Positions 50,488 through 60,058 of a DNA stretch of 64,000 nucleotides are shown piece after piece (within the stretch, counting starts at the first letter, position 1; each line of letters begins with the position of its first letter). The stretch spans positions 1-64,000 of the forward strand of contig JAHDPL010000004.1 in assembly GCA_018434355.1 (NCBI GenBank). Reading direction: 5' to 3'. Below the pieces are notes generated by a model. It searched no databases and was not told where the DNA came from. It saw only the letters and a program-made list of their open reading frames with translations. Position numbers and translations under genes: made by a program. This DNA is from Sporomusaceae bacterium. Lineage in GTDB: Bacteria; Bacillota; Negativicutes; UBA1444.

Positions 50488-51886
50488 CAAGGACAACTTT
50501 ACACCCTACGCCGTCAAAAGATGATACCGATACTGGACTGGTGTCATTCTCTGTAACGTCCACTGATAACGGTCATTGTTGTAGTAATCTATATAATCAT
50601 CTATCGCCTCAAGTAGTTCTTCGAACGACTCGCAGGCGCTGACGTCAACTTCATCTTTTAAATGACCAAAGAAGGATTCTTGCGGCGCATTGTCCCAACA
50701 ATTTCCGCGCCGCGACATTGATTGCAGCAATCCCATTCTTTTTGCTCTTACGCGAAAGCTCGGGTTGGTATAATGCCAGCCCTGATCCGAATGGATAATC
50801 GCCTTATCTCTTATAAATTCACATTGCCTTAATTCTTCTAGTGTGTCCAAAACAAAATCCATCTTTAAACTCGTGCTGACTTGGTGACATACTATTTCAT
50901 TGGTTCCCGCATCTAAAATTGTCGATATGTAGGCTGTTTGGTTTCCGGCATATTTTAAATAAGAGATATCGGTTAACAGAACCTTCCCTGGCTGGTCTTG
51001 TTTGAAGTTGCGCTTTAAAATATCAGGCATAATGCGATGCTCTTTGGTTACTTTATGCTTAAATTTTCTTCTCCGAACAGGGCATATGATTCCATATTTT
51101 CTCATGATGCGCATGATTTTTTTACGATTGTAACAAATGTCATGTTTGTCCTCTAACAGCATCTTAATGGTACGGGAGCCTTTTTTATAGCCTCTATAAG
51201 CGAAGGCTTTCAGTATGTGCTCCCTCGATTCTAAATCGGCAGCTTCGCGCTTCAATCGTTTATCCTCGCTGGCAATATAATTGTAATATCCGCTCCTCGA
51301 TACGCCGGCGCTTCTGCAAAGATAAGAAACCACATTTTTCAAGTGATTATCCGCTATGATCATTCGAATCAGTTCAAATATAGCTGAGCTACTTATCGTG
51401 TTTCCGAGATTTATCAGCATCCTTTCTCTCTCGTCGACTTTTTTTAACAAGGCTACCTCGGCTTCAAGCAATTTTATTTTTGCCTCTTGTCTTTTGATCT
51501 TTTCTTTATCGGTAATACCCTTCACATCGGTATATATCTGGTTGGGTTTTAAAGTTGCAGATACCCCTAATGTCCCTTTTTCATGTGCGGTAACCCAGCG
51601 TCTTGTAGCTTTTTCAATACGCTTTGCCCCAAGTATCTTCTTATCAAGGCCTGCACATTCAAAAATCAGTGTCGGCCCTTTTCCTGCCAGATATTGCTCA
51701 ACAAAGAAGCTTTTAAACTCATTTTTATAGATGATCTGTCGTTCATCAACACTGACTACATTCTCATTTTTCATCAAGACTTGAATTTCCGCTTCTGTAA
51801 GCAGCTTAGCCATAATTGGTACCTCTCCAATCATAAACATGTTGGCGCTATCATCGTAGCACCCCCTGTATTTGATTGTCCATTTT
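50488..51886 (-). mobile_element. IS3-family insertion sequence
   Basis: About 1.4 kb. The two ends carry related sequences when read inward (GGACAACTTTACA and GGACAATCAAATACA, both followed by a CTACG motif), and CTAGGT is present just outside each end (50,482-50,487 and 51,887-51,892) as a possible target duplication, slightly longer than the usual 3-5 bp. The exact base of each end is uncertain by a few positions. Confidence 0.65.
50506..51813 (-). CDS. IS3-family transposase, single frame
   Basis: A 435-residue DDE transposase. N-terminal helix-turn-helix (IEKATRRWVTAHEKG) and leucine-rich coiled coil, then the rve integrase core with Asp in LLTDISYLK, Asp in IHSDQGWHY and Glu in APQESFFGHLKDE. 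Most IS3 members make this protein by frameshift from two frames; here one frame holds both parts. ATG 51,811-51,813 follows GGAGAGG. Appears intact and perhaps active. Confidence 0.9.
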   Translation of the reverse strand: MAKLLTEAEIQVLMKNENVVSVDERQIIYKNEFKSFFVEQYLAGKGPTLIFECAGLDKKILGAKRIEKATRRWVTAHEKGTLGVSATLKPNQIYTDVKGITDKEKIKRQEAKIKLLEAEVALLKKVDERERMLINLGNTISSSAIFELIRMIIADNHLKNVVSYLCRSAGVSRSGYYNYIASEDKRLKREAADLESREHILKAFAYRGYKKGSRTIKMLLEDKHDICYNRKKIMRIMRKYGIICPVRRRKFKHKVTKEHRIMPDILKRNFKQDQPGKVLLTDISYLKYAGNQTAYISTILDAGTNEIVCHQVSTSLKMDFVLDTLEELRQCEFIRDKAIIHSDQGWHYTNPSFRVRAKRMGLLQSMSRRGNCWDNAPQESFFGHLKDEVDVSACESFEELLEAIDDYIDYYNNDRYQWTLQRMTPVQYRYHLLTA

Positions 51887-51956
51887 CTAGGTACCAGTTT
51901 AAGATTGATTGGCCCCTACCGGGTCAATACCCGTTCAAAAACGCAATGCCACGATC

Positions 51957-52630
51957 TTATTCTTGCGGGTTTTCTTGGATGAGTTTTATCAGATACGCAA
52001 CCGAAGTTACTGAAGTCAAACACATCGAAGCATCCCTTTTCGTTGCCATGCGATCATGAGTTAACTGATTTGCCATGTCAACAGCGGATTTTGTAAATTT
52101 ACGAGTTCTCTCATTCGATGCACCAGCAAGTTCACAGCCCAAAAAAGCATCCAGCATCCGCTTGGCATCGGTTTCACTTGGCTCAACGCCATCCTCTGTT
52201 TTGTGGAGTGTTCTATCGAATACCTGTTGGGCAACGGTTATTATCGTTTCTCTTCCAAGCATGCCTATCGCTTGAAATTGTTCTTCAGCATTTGCTACTT
52301 CCAAACGGTTTTTCATTTCGTCAATAGATCTGTCAACACGTTCCCCTCCGGTTGGCTGATACTGTTCCAAGTACAAAGCACTTGTTGCAAAGCGGCTAAA
52401 TCGTGTAAACATGAAACCTTATCATTTTTTATTGTGCTGTAAATTTCCTTAAAACACAGGATCAAATACCTTCTTTCGTTAATATGTTCACCCCAGGCAG
52501 CCCAAACGCTCACTTCTTTTTTGCTGTCAAAAAACTCCTTGATTATCCGAATATTTCCTTTGTGAGCTGCATCGTTGCAAATATCATAATGCCTAATGGC
52601 AAAAACCAGCCAAGGTGCTTCCGTACTCAC
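51957..52630 (-). pseudogene. Hypothetical gene broken by a frameshift
   Basis: Two overlapping frames (52,313-52,630 and 51,957-52,412) look like one protein of about 220 residues: the first ends CLHDLAALQQVLCTWNS, and the second begins sensibly only near YQPTGGERVDRSIDEMKNRL. The acidic, all-helical make-up (FLGCELAGASNERTRKF) fits no family I can name. The GTG start at 52,630 lacks a clear ribosome site. Confidence 0.5.
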
Positions 52631-52686
52631 CTTGGCCGGTTTTTGTATTCGTATTCAATTTCACATTCGACCTCTGTACCGTCAAG
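52627..52686 (-). pseudogene. Large serine recombinase, 3' end remnant (scar 3)
   Basis: Twenty codons ending at TGA 52,627-52,629 read LDGTEVECEIEYEYKNRP, the end of a large serine recombinase. Nothing of the rest is present. Third such scar in the window. Confidence 0.6.
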
Positions 52687-52780
52687 CTGACTTCATCATG
52701 TTGCCAGTATACAGCTGTTCTTTTTCGTAGCGATGCGGCAAGTTTGGTCCAAATTTGCACTACATCGGAACAACAACCGG

Positions 52781-53299
52781 TTAGTCATCCTTCTTCACTC
52801 TGTTTGTAGTTTCGTTTTTCTTGTCCGCGTACCCTCCCGACGGACTTGTCGATCCCTGCTTATCCAGGGCCTGAACCATATGCTCCAGCGATTCCATTTT
52901 TTTGGTCATGGCGTCAAAGTCACGCGTCAATTTCTCAACTTGTGCAAGCACAGGCAGGAACGCCTGCAAAGAACGCCCAATCGCCTCCATCGTTTCCTGG
53001 ATTAGCTGCAAATGTGGCGGAGTTTTTGACGAGACTTTGATCTTTGTATTCGTCTTCAATTGTTCTTCAACCGAGTCCTTAAGGCAGCTAACGGTGAAAT
53101 CAATTCCTACGCCCTGCTGTTCCAAGCGGTTCATGATTTTTACCAATTCAATCAATACAATGGAATATTGCTTGCCGCGCATTAAGGGGATATTGTCCAT
53201 CTCCCTTACAACTGCATCAACATAGCGTCGCACCGACAGTTCCGGCACACCAGTTTGGGCAATCATGGCTTCCATATCGACCCACTCTTCGCGTTGCAA
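52781..53299 (-). CDS. MerR-like DNA-binding protein with coiled coil
   Basis: A 172-residue protein: N-terminal MerR-type helix-turn-helix (MIAQTGVPELSVRRYVDAV and RGKQYSIVLIELVKIM), then a coiled coil (FDAMTKKMESLEHMVQALDK) and a charged tail. It resembles small MerR/RacA-like proteins of Firmicutes. TTG 53,297-53,299. Last gene of the chemotaxis operon; possible regulator or DNA-linked factor. Confidence 0.65.
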   Translation of the reverse strand: MQREEWVDMEAMIAQTGVPELSVRRYVDAVVREMDNIPLMRGKQYSIVLIELVKIMNRLEQQGVGIDFTVSCLKDSVEEQLKTNTKIKVSSKTPPHLQLIQETMEAIGRSLQAFLPVLAQVEKLTRDFDAMTKKMESLEHMVQALDKQGSTSPSGGYADKKNETTNRVKKDD

Positions 53300-53314
53300 A
53301 ACTCTATCCCCTTT

Positions 53315-53770
53315 CTATACCGCAGCTGGCATCGGCAGTTTGTCCAAAACCGAAAAGTCCAAGACTTGCTCCAATTCCAGCAACACCAGCAAGTTCCCAT
53401 TCTGTCTGCCAATCCCCCGGAGATAAGGTGAGGAAACCAAGTCGCCACCCCAGTCTGCGTTTTCCTGAACAGCAGGATCGAGCTTGGCAACTTCGGTTAC
53501 TTCGTCCACAACCAGCCCTGCCATTTTCCCATTAACATCCACAATCAACGCTTTGCGGTTCTTCGCATCATGGCTGGGAAAGCCACAGCGTCCTGCAAGG
53601 TCGACCACCGGCAGCACCTGGCCCCTCAAGCTGATTATCCCTTCCAGATATTCCGGCATATTGGGCAGTTTTACCGCCTCCTCATAAAGAATAATTTCTT
53701 TGACCTGGTGGATCGGTACAGCATACATATGACCATACACTTCAAAAACGACAACCTGAGTTTCCGTCAT
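53315..53770 (-). CDS. cheW: Chemotaxis coupling protein CheW
   Basis: A 151-residue CheW with the two-barrel pattern (VVVFEVYGHMYAVPI, YLEGIISLRGQVLPVVDL, GLVVDEVTEVAKL). It links the receptor next door to a CheA kinase, which is not in this window. AAAGGAG precedes the ATG. 15 bases from the receptor stop. Confidence 0.92.
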   Translation of the reverse strand: MTETQVVVFEVYGHMYAVPIHQVKEIILYEEAVKLPNMPEYLEGIISLRGQVLPVVDLAGRCGFPSHDAKNRKALIVDVNGKMAGLVVDEVTEVAKLDPAVQENADWGGDLVSSPYLRGIGRQNGNLLVLLELEQVLDFSVLDKLPMPAAV

Positions 53771-53785
53771 CTCGATTTCTCCTTT

Positions 53786-55759
53786 CTATAGACGAAATCT
53801 GGCAATGGCGACCTGCAGTTCTTGCGCCATTTTGGCCAGACTTTGACTGGAGGAGGAAATTTCGGTCATCGAAGCCGTCATCTCTTCCGCGGCGGCGGAC
53901 ACGCTCTGCGAGTGTCCGGCCGAATCCTTGCTCACCGTCTCGATATCCCGGATCGACACTACGATTCGTTCACTGCCTTTGGCGATTTCGCCGATAGCCG
54001 AAGAAATCCCCTCCATTTGAGTGGACACTTCCTCTGTCAGTTGCGAGATTTCCCGGAAGGTGACCCCTGCGGCGTTGACCACGTCGATTCCGACCTTCAC
54101 TGAACTCGAAGACACTTCCATGGCTTGAACAGCTTTTTGTATATCCATGTGATTTTGGGCTATCAGCGTGGTGATTTCCTTCGTTGCCGATTCCGACTGC
54201 TCCGCCAGTTTACGCACTTCCTCCGCCACCACGGCGAAGCCCCGTCCCTGTTCGCCGGCCCTCGCCGCTTCGATCGCCGCATTCAGCGCCAGCAGATTGG
54301 TTTGACCGGCGATGCCGGAAATCACGTTGACGATTTCACCGATATGGCGGGACGAATCAGCCAGTTTTTCCACGGCGTCATTGACCGCCTTGCTTCCTTC
54401 GCCGATGTTCCCCATTTGCTGCACCGCGCGATCGATGGCGGAACTGCCGTTGAGAGTGGCGGCGGTCGATCGGTGACTCAGGCCGGTGATGGTTTCGGCC
54501 GTAGCCGCCACTTCTTCGGCGCCTGCCGAGACTTCTTCCACTATCGCCGACGCGTCATTGACCGCCGAGATCTGCTTCGAGGTTCCTGCCGCCACTTCCG
54601 TGATCGCCTGCGCCACCTGATGGCTCACTTCCGACGATTGTTCGGCGCTGGCCGCCAGTTCTTCCGAGGAGGCTACGAGAGTCTGCGACAACTCCTGGAC
54701 ATGCCGCACCAGAGTACGCAATTCAACAACCATGGTATTGAAATGTTGGGACATTACGCCCACTTCATCCTTTGTATTCACGTCCAATGTGCGAGTCAGA
54801 TCGCCGGAGGCGAGGGCTTCGCCCATTTGGCGCAGCGGATCCGTGATTCGTTTGGCCATGAACAAGGTGGCGACGAACGCCAGAATCAGCGCCAATAAAG
54901 TTGCGACCCCCACCGCCATTCCCATCTTGTTGCGGGCGGCATGGGCATCTACGAGGGACCTGCCGGCAAACAGCACGCCAATTGGTTTTCCTTCCGGCCC
55001 GACAATCGGTTCATAGGAGGTCAGATACGGCATCCCTAATATCGTAGCCTCCCCATCAAATCGTTTGCCCTGTTTCAGCACGATATCCGCAATTTTCGGA
55101 TCCAGCTTGGTTCCGACCTGCCTCTTTCCATCTATCATGATTGTGGTGGACTCCCGCACATCCCCCAAAAACAAGGTGGTATCCACGTTAAACAGTTTTT
55201 TTGCGTTGTCGACGGTTTCATTTTTGCTCAGCGTCACTCCAGGAGAAACGACTCCGATTACCTGCCCTTGGGCATTACGCACCGGCGCGCCGGCTTTGGC
55301 GGACAATTTGACGGTCGTTCCGGGCTCGATGGCTGCCGTAGCATTTCCTTTTATGGCTTCACTTACTCCGTTTTGTGTAATGACACTGTCGCCTTTTTGG
55401 GTTGGCGCATGTGTTCGGGCTATAACTACACCGGCGTTGTCTGTAATCATTACTGAGTCAATCGGGGCCTCCTTGAGAATTTTCGCCATGACAGCCAGCA
55501 CTTGTGACGTATCTTTGGTTTCGACAGCCCGGACTATATCTGGATTGGCCGCAATCATGGTCGCTTTTGCCTTCATTTCCAGTTTTGCATCTTCCAGCAG
55601 GTTGTGCAGCCCCTCCACACCGGAGCGGGCCTGTTCTTTGGCGGAAGAATCCGCGTAATCCGTAAAAAAGTATAACACCGCACCCAAGGTTGCCCCTGCA
55701 ACCACCACCAGCAACGCAATAACAAAGACTACCAGCTTGGACCGAATGGAATTAAACAT
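53786..55759 (-). CDS. Methyl-accepting chemotaxis protein with Cache-type sensor
   Basis: A 657-residue receptor: N-terminal helix, a Cache-like outer domain of about 250 residues (LFLGDVRESTTIMIDGKRQV, TSYEPIVGPEGKPIGVLFAG), second helix, HAMP, and a long cytoplasmic hairpin with the highly conserved tip (RAGEQGRGFAVVAEEVRKLA). Cache_3-Cache_2 receptors bind small organic acids or similar ligands. AAAGGAGG before the ATG. In an operon with cheW and a GGDEF/HD-GYP protein. Confidence 0.9.
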   Translation of the reverse strand: MFNSIRSKLVVFVIALLVVVAGATLGAVLYFFTDYADSSAKEQARSGVEGLHNLLEDAKLEMKAKATMIAANPDIVRAVETKDTSQVLAVMAKILKEAPIDSVMITDNAGVVIARTHAPTQKGDSVITQNGVSEAIKGNATAAIEPGTTVKLSAKAGAPVRNAQGQVIGVVSPGVTLSKNETVDNAKKLFNVDTTLFLGDVRESTTIMIDGKRQVGTKLDPKIADIVLKQGKRFDGEATILGMPYLTSYEPIVGPEGKPIGVLFAGRSLVDAHAARNKMGMAVGVATLLALILAFVATLFMAKRITDPLRQMGEALASGDLTRTLDVNTKDEVGVMSQHFNTMVVELRTLVRHVQELSQTLVASSEELAASAEQSSEVSHQVAQAITEVAAGTSKQISAVNDASAIVEEVSAGAEEVAATAETITGLSHRSTAATLNGSSAIDRAVQQMGNIGEGSKAVNDAVEKLADSSRHIGEIVNVISGIAGQTNLLALNAAIEAARAGEQGRGFAVVAEEVRKLAEQSESATKEITTLIAQNHMDIQKAVQAMEVSSSSVKVGIDVVNAAGVTFREISQLTEEVSTQMEGISSAIGEIAKGSERIVVSIRDIETVSKDSAGHSQSVSAAAEEMTASMTEISSSSQSLAKMAQELQVAIARFRL

Positions 55760-55889
55760 GAAGCTTTCCTCCTTTATCTGTTGTCAATCTTCCATGATTG
55801 ACCTTCCAACCTATATCGCTTAAATCCGCTTTTTACATTAATTCATTCATCAGGCCACAGTTCCGTCACCTGACACATTTTTTCGGAAT

Positions 55890-58169
55890 TCAATAATTTT
55901 CTTCTTCGCACTCCATTTCTATCGCTACCCGCAGAAATAAGTCGACCAGTTCAGGATCAAACTGTATACCGGCAAATCGCTTCAGTTCCGCAACAGCATC
56001 GTTCTGCGATATCGCCTGGCGGTACGGGCGATCGGACATCATGGCGTCGAAGGCATCGACGATGGCCAGTATCCGGCATTCCAACGGAATTTCTTCTCCC
56101 TTCAGCCCCAAGGGATACCCTTCCCCGTTCCACCATTCATGATGCATCAATATCCAGTCGCTGATTTCACTGAGAACCATTGCGGAATTAGCGATTCTGT
56201 AGCCGATTTCCGGATGCCTTCTCATGGCGGATTGTTCCTCTGTCGTTAATTTTCCCGGTTTACGCAAAATGTCATCGGGAATTCCGATCTTGCCGATATC
56301 ATGAAATTCCGCCAACAGTTTCAGTCCGGCCAGGCTGTTTTCATTCAGACTTAATTCTTTCGCCACTCTCATGACCATGTCGATCACTCTTTCGGAATGA
56401 CTGTCCGTCTGGCGATCCCTTTCCGACAATGTCTTTCGGAGTGTGCTGACAATCGCATTTCTCGCGCTGTGCCGGTGAAGCAGTTTTTGGCGATACATGT
56501 CATCGTCGGCTTTTTTGATCATCATCTCCAGATTGTCACCCGGGCCATCGTTCCCAGTAGCATAGCCGATCGATATGCTGATTTCCAAATTGCTGTCCTG
56601 ATTGTGTTTATCAATCGTTTGTTGGATTGTCCCGATGGTTTTGAGGATTTTTTCTTCCCCGCCGCCCAAAACCAATACGGCAAATTCGTCGCCCCCGGTT
56701 CGAGCTACGATGTCAGTCGTTGCGACTGACCCTTGCAGGATGCCGGCTATGGTAGACAACAGATAATCTCCTTTATGATGGCCAAAGCTATCGTTGATCG
56801 TTTTCAACCCATCCATGTCAATAATAATCACGCCCATTCCCGCAACAGGATTTTGTTGCAGCTCGTGAACACGTTTCTGGAAAAAAGTCCGATTGTGGAT
56901 TCCCGTGAGAGCATCATGAAAAGACGAATGAAGTAATGATTGTTCCGCTTTTTTTATATCCGTCAGGTCGATAAAGCTTTCAATCAGATAATTCTCGCCT
57001 TCGATGATGATCGGGACCACCGATTTGAGAATGGGGACTGCCAACCCCATCCTATTGAGCAATACTTTTTCAGATGAATCTACGGGTTGTCCGAGATCCG
57101 TCACCGGACATTTTCCCTCCATGGCCGGGCAAATATAACTGTGGCATTGTTTTCCCACAAGTTCCATTTCTGAACGGCCAAATAATTGCTCGGCTTTTTT
57201 ATTGCATTTTCTGATGATGTGCGTTTTAGGATCGACCAGAATAACGCCTGCCATAATCGAATCCAGCATGGATGTGAGTGTTCTCTGATAGGCATGGATG
57301 GTTTTCTCCGCTTTTTTCCGTTCTTCTATTTCCAAAAGCAGTTCCGTATTGCGTTTTTGTAATTCAGTCGTTTTTTGCGCAACCATTGCCGTCAGCTTGC
57401 GGGAATAGTCCCGCTCACTTTCTGCAGCTTTTTTTTTTGCAGAAATGTCGTTGGCAACTGCCAGCACTATTTTTTTGTTTTCCCGGGTAATCACACAGGT
57501 TGATATTTCAATCGGAGTTACAATACCATCAGGACGTTGCAGATCAAATTCATCCGGACCGGTGCCTTTCCCCATTGCATTTATTGCCAAAAGAGACAAG
57601 GCTTTGGGAAATTGCGAGACAGGCAGTAATTTTAATGAAAAAAAATTGCGCCCGACCAGATTTCCTTTGTTTTCACCTACCATCTTGACCGCCATGGCGT
57701 TACCCTCAATGATGGTTCCAGTAAGATCGTATAAAAAATAAGGGCTGGGGGCAATATAAAATAGCGTATGAAACCATTCATCCGATTCCGCATCGATTCG
57801 TCTCATCGCTTTTTCGGCGGTGATATCCTTGGCTATGCTGATTACGTTTTTTTCATCGCCAAAAGGAAAGAGATGGAAGCGTATGTTCACAACGCGTCCA
57901 TTCGACAGCTTCATTTCACAAGAGCTCTCTCTTTGCTGAGCCAGACTCCCCTGTATACTGGACGCATCAGTCGATGATAAGGTAAACAGATTCAGTTTCC
58001 CGAGGGTGCCCCTGTCGAATCCGAACCAGTTGCACGCCACTTGATTGCAGCAAATAATCTGACCCTGCCAATCATGGATGAACACCGCGTCAGAAAGAGC
58101 ATCCGCCCAAAGAGGCAACTCTGGAGTCATTCCTTCTTCAGTTCCGCCCATTATTTGATCGTATGGCAC
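55890..58169 (-). CDS. PAS-PAS-PAS-GGDEF-HD-GYP c-di-GMP enzyme
   Basis: A 759-residue cytoplasmic protein: three PAS domains (start about 20, 140, 290), a coiled coil, GGDEF with an intact RTGGDEFAV and ISIGYATGN, and HD-GYP with HDIGKIGIPD and HHEWWNGEGYP. It may both make and break cyclic di-GMP; which activity wins cannot be told. GTG 58,167-58,169 follows GGAG. First gene of the cluster, a sensory partner of the receptor. Confidence 0.9.
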   Translation of the reverse strand: MPYDQIMGGTEEGMTPELPLWADALSDAVFIHDWQGQIICCNQVACNWFGFDRGTLGKLNLFTLSSTDASSIQGSLAQQRESSCEMKLSNGRVVNIRFHLFPFGDEKNVISIAKDITAEKAMRRIDAESDEWFHTLFYIAPSPYFLYDLTGTIIEGNAMAVKMVGENKGNLVGRNFFSLKLLPVSQFPKALSLLAINAMGKGTGPDEFDLQRPDGIVTPIEISTCVITRENKKIVLAVANDISAKKKAAESERDYSRKLTAMVAQKTTELQKRNTELLLEIEERKKAEKTIHAYQRTLTSMLDSIMAGVILVDPKTHIIRKCNKKAEQLFGRSEMELVGKQCHSYICPAMEGKCPVTDLGQPVDSSEKVLLNRMGLAVPILKSVVPIIIEGENYLIESFIDLTDIKKAEQSLLHSSFHDALTGIHNRTFFQKRVHELQQNPVAGMGVIIIDMDGLKTINDSFGHHKGDYLLSTIAGILQGSVATTDIVARTGGDEFAVLVLGGGEEKILKTIGTIQQTIDKHNQDSNLEISISIGYATGNDGPGDNLEMMIKKADDDMYRQKLLHRHSARNAIVSTLRKTLSERDRQTDSHSERVIDMVMRVAKELSLNENSLAGLKLLAEFHDIGKIGIPDDILRKPGKLTTEEQSAMRRHPEIGYRIANSAMVLSEISDWILMHHEWWNGEGYPLGLKGEEIPLECRILAIVDAFDAMMSDRPYRQAISQNDAVAELKRFAGIQFDPELVDLFLRVAIEMECEEENY

Positions 58170-58275
58170 GATGTCTCCGTATCCCCTTTCCGTCCTGCAT
58201 CATCACGATGTCAACACCTGATCAATCGTTTTTGACTCACGAAGAATGCAGGTTGCATTGTGCCGATCTAAGAAC

Positions 58276-58470
58276 TCATGATTTCCCTTTGATTTTTTTT
58301 GTTTCGTGACACAGGGCCGCGTTATAGAAAGACCAGCCGATTCCTCCGTTGTTCTTTACTTCATACATAGCGGAGTCGGAGTTATGGATTAGAGTCTCCA
58401 AATCGCCGCCATCCAACGGATATAAGCTAACCCCAATGCTGGCTTCAATAGAATAGACCTGATTGGGGAT
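58276..58470 (-). pseudogene. GGDEF domain, C-terminal remnant
   Basis: About 64 codons ending at TGA 58,276-58,278 read SIEASIGVSLYPLDGGD, LETLIHNSDSAMYEVKNNG, the last part of a diguanylate cyclase domain. Its upstream part is replaced by the IS256 element whose end lies at 58,471. It is upstream of, and likely was related to, the c-di-GMP gene. Confidence 0.75.
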
Positions 58471-59779
58471 CTGTCAAGAAATTTGTGTAAACTAAAACCG
58501 GAGATATCGGGACACTCTCTCGCCAAAAAGAACACCCAGTTGATTTAAGACCGGTCCCCTATTTTGAGTCGGTCTGTCCCAAGTTCGCTGGAGTTCATCA
58601 ATTCGTAGGTAGATTAGCTTTAACAACGCCATTTCGTTGGGGAACGCATCTTTACGATTGGTAACTTTTCGGAGCTGATTATGATAACTTTCAATCGTGT
58701 TGGTGGTGTAAATGATTTTGCGGATCGCTGCGGGCAATTCAAACAACCTGGAAACAGTATTCCAATTCTTTGTCCAGACATTGACGGCAGATTGGTAGGT
58801 TGCCCATTTGGTTTGAAAAGATTCAAAGAGCGTCACCGCTTCGTCAAGGCTGACAGCTTTATAAACTGATTTGATGTCCTTGGCGAATTCAGCCCAGCGT
58901 TTACGGGGAATATACCGGATGGAATTACGCATCAGATGAACGATGCAGCGCTGCGTGGTCGTTTTTGGATAGACCGTTTTGATTACATCTTCCAGTCCCG
59001 TCAATCCATCGATGGAAATAAACAGGATGTCTTCCACGCCGCGTCGTTTGATTTCTTCCAGAATCTGAAGCCATTGCCGGCTGCTCTCCTCTTCGGCAAG
59101 CCAGAAACCCAGAATATCCTTGCATCCGTCGACATCGATGCCGATCATGTTATACAAGGCTTTCTGCCCGGCTTCAGTTTTGACCGGTGTGTACCGACAA
59201 AAACAAACGGATACAACTTCTTCAGCGCTCGGTTTCTAAATTCCTGGACTAGAGGGACAATGCGTTCGGTAATTTTAAAAACGGTTTCGGGACTGATATT
59301 GAAGCCGTAAATGTCCTGGATGGTAGCGTTAATATCTCTTTGGGATTGGCCTTTCGCATACATCGCCAGCACGCGGTCTTCAATCGGCAAAACATCCTTC
59401 TTATGTTTGGAGATGAGTTGGGGTTCAAAGGAAGCCTCGCGGTCGCGCGGGATGTCGATTTCGAGTTCTCCAAGTTGACTGCAACTGTATTGGAACTGGC
59501 TCCGTTTCGGCGGTTGGTCGTTTGCGTAGCATGCTCATGCCGGTCATAACCCAGGTGGGCATCCAGTTCACCGGCCAGCATTTGTTCCATGGCTCCGCCG
59601 AACATGTCTTTGAGCGCTTCTTGGATATCCAGGACCGACTTGATTTCATAGTTTTCGAAAATATGAGCGAGTACGGCTGCATTTGCAGGGTTGCGTTTCT
59701 TTTTTGCCATTCTGTAAGCCTCCATTTTTGTATAAAGTGATTTTACCAATTTTTCGACTTTACACAAAACATCTTACAG
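58471..59779 (-). mobile_element. IS256-family insertion sequence, damaged
   Basis: About 1.3 kb, ends with imperfect inverted repeats (CTGTCAAGAAATTTGTGTAAAC left; CTGTAAGATGTTTTGTGTAAAG at right when read inward). The 9 bases outside the two ends are not alike, so there is no target duplication. Left flank is a broken GGDEF gene, right flank unrelated. This fits a deletion or recombination between two IS copies. Confidence 0.8.
58492..59710 (-). pseudogene. IS256 transposase with two frameshifts
   Basis: Three frames in sequence together give one Mutator transposase: start MAKKKRNPANAAVLAHIF and GELDAHLGYDRHEHATQ, then after a shift near 59,450 the piece LPIEDRVLAMYAKGQSQRDI, then after a second shift near 59,180 MIGIDVDGCKDILGFWL and RRKRWAEFAKD-like downstream parts to LFGERVSRYLRF. 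Both shifts prevent a full-length enzyme. Confidence 0.8.
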
Positions 59780-59951
59780 GCCCGTTCCTGAGAAAATCCC
59801 CAACAAGTTCATTACTTCGATTTATCATACATTCGACGCATACAATATGTCAACATACAATAAGTCGCATTAGCGAATCGACTGCCCCAGAGATCCGCAG
59901 AGAAACCGGTCATATTACTCATAGCAGGTCAAGCAGCAAATAGCGCAGTTT

Positions 59952-59996
59952 CGTTTCATTTCGTTTCATAAAATTAAACACCAACCAAACACCAAG
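59952..59996 (+). repeat. Right integrase arm-site candidates
   Basis: AAACACCAA occurs twice with 11-base spacing (59,976 and 59,987), preceded by CGTTTCATTTCGTTTCAT. Both motifs recur in the same order and orientation near the left end. Confidence 0.6.
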
Positions 59997-60058
59997 GGCC
60001 AATTCAAGTGCCGCTAAATGCCCGTATCATCGCCTTTCTTCAATTATCGGTGTTTATG

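Noticed and set aside
50488-51886. Two-frame IS3 transposase with programmed frameshift
   Set aside because: The transposase reads as one continuous frame with helix-turn-helix and DDE core; no shift is needed.
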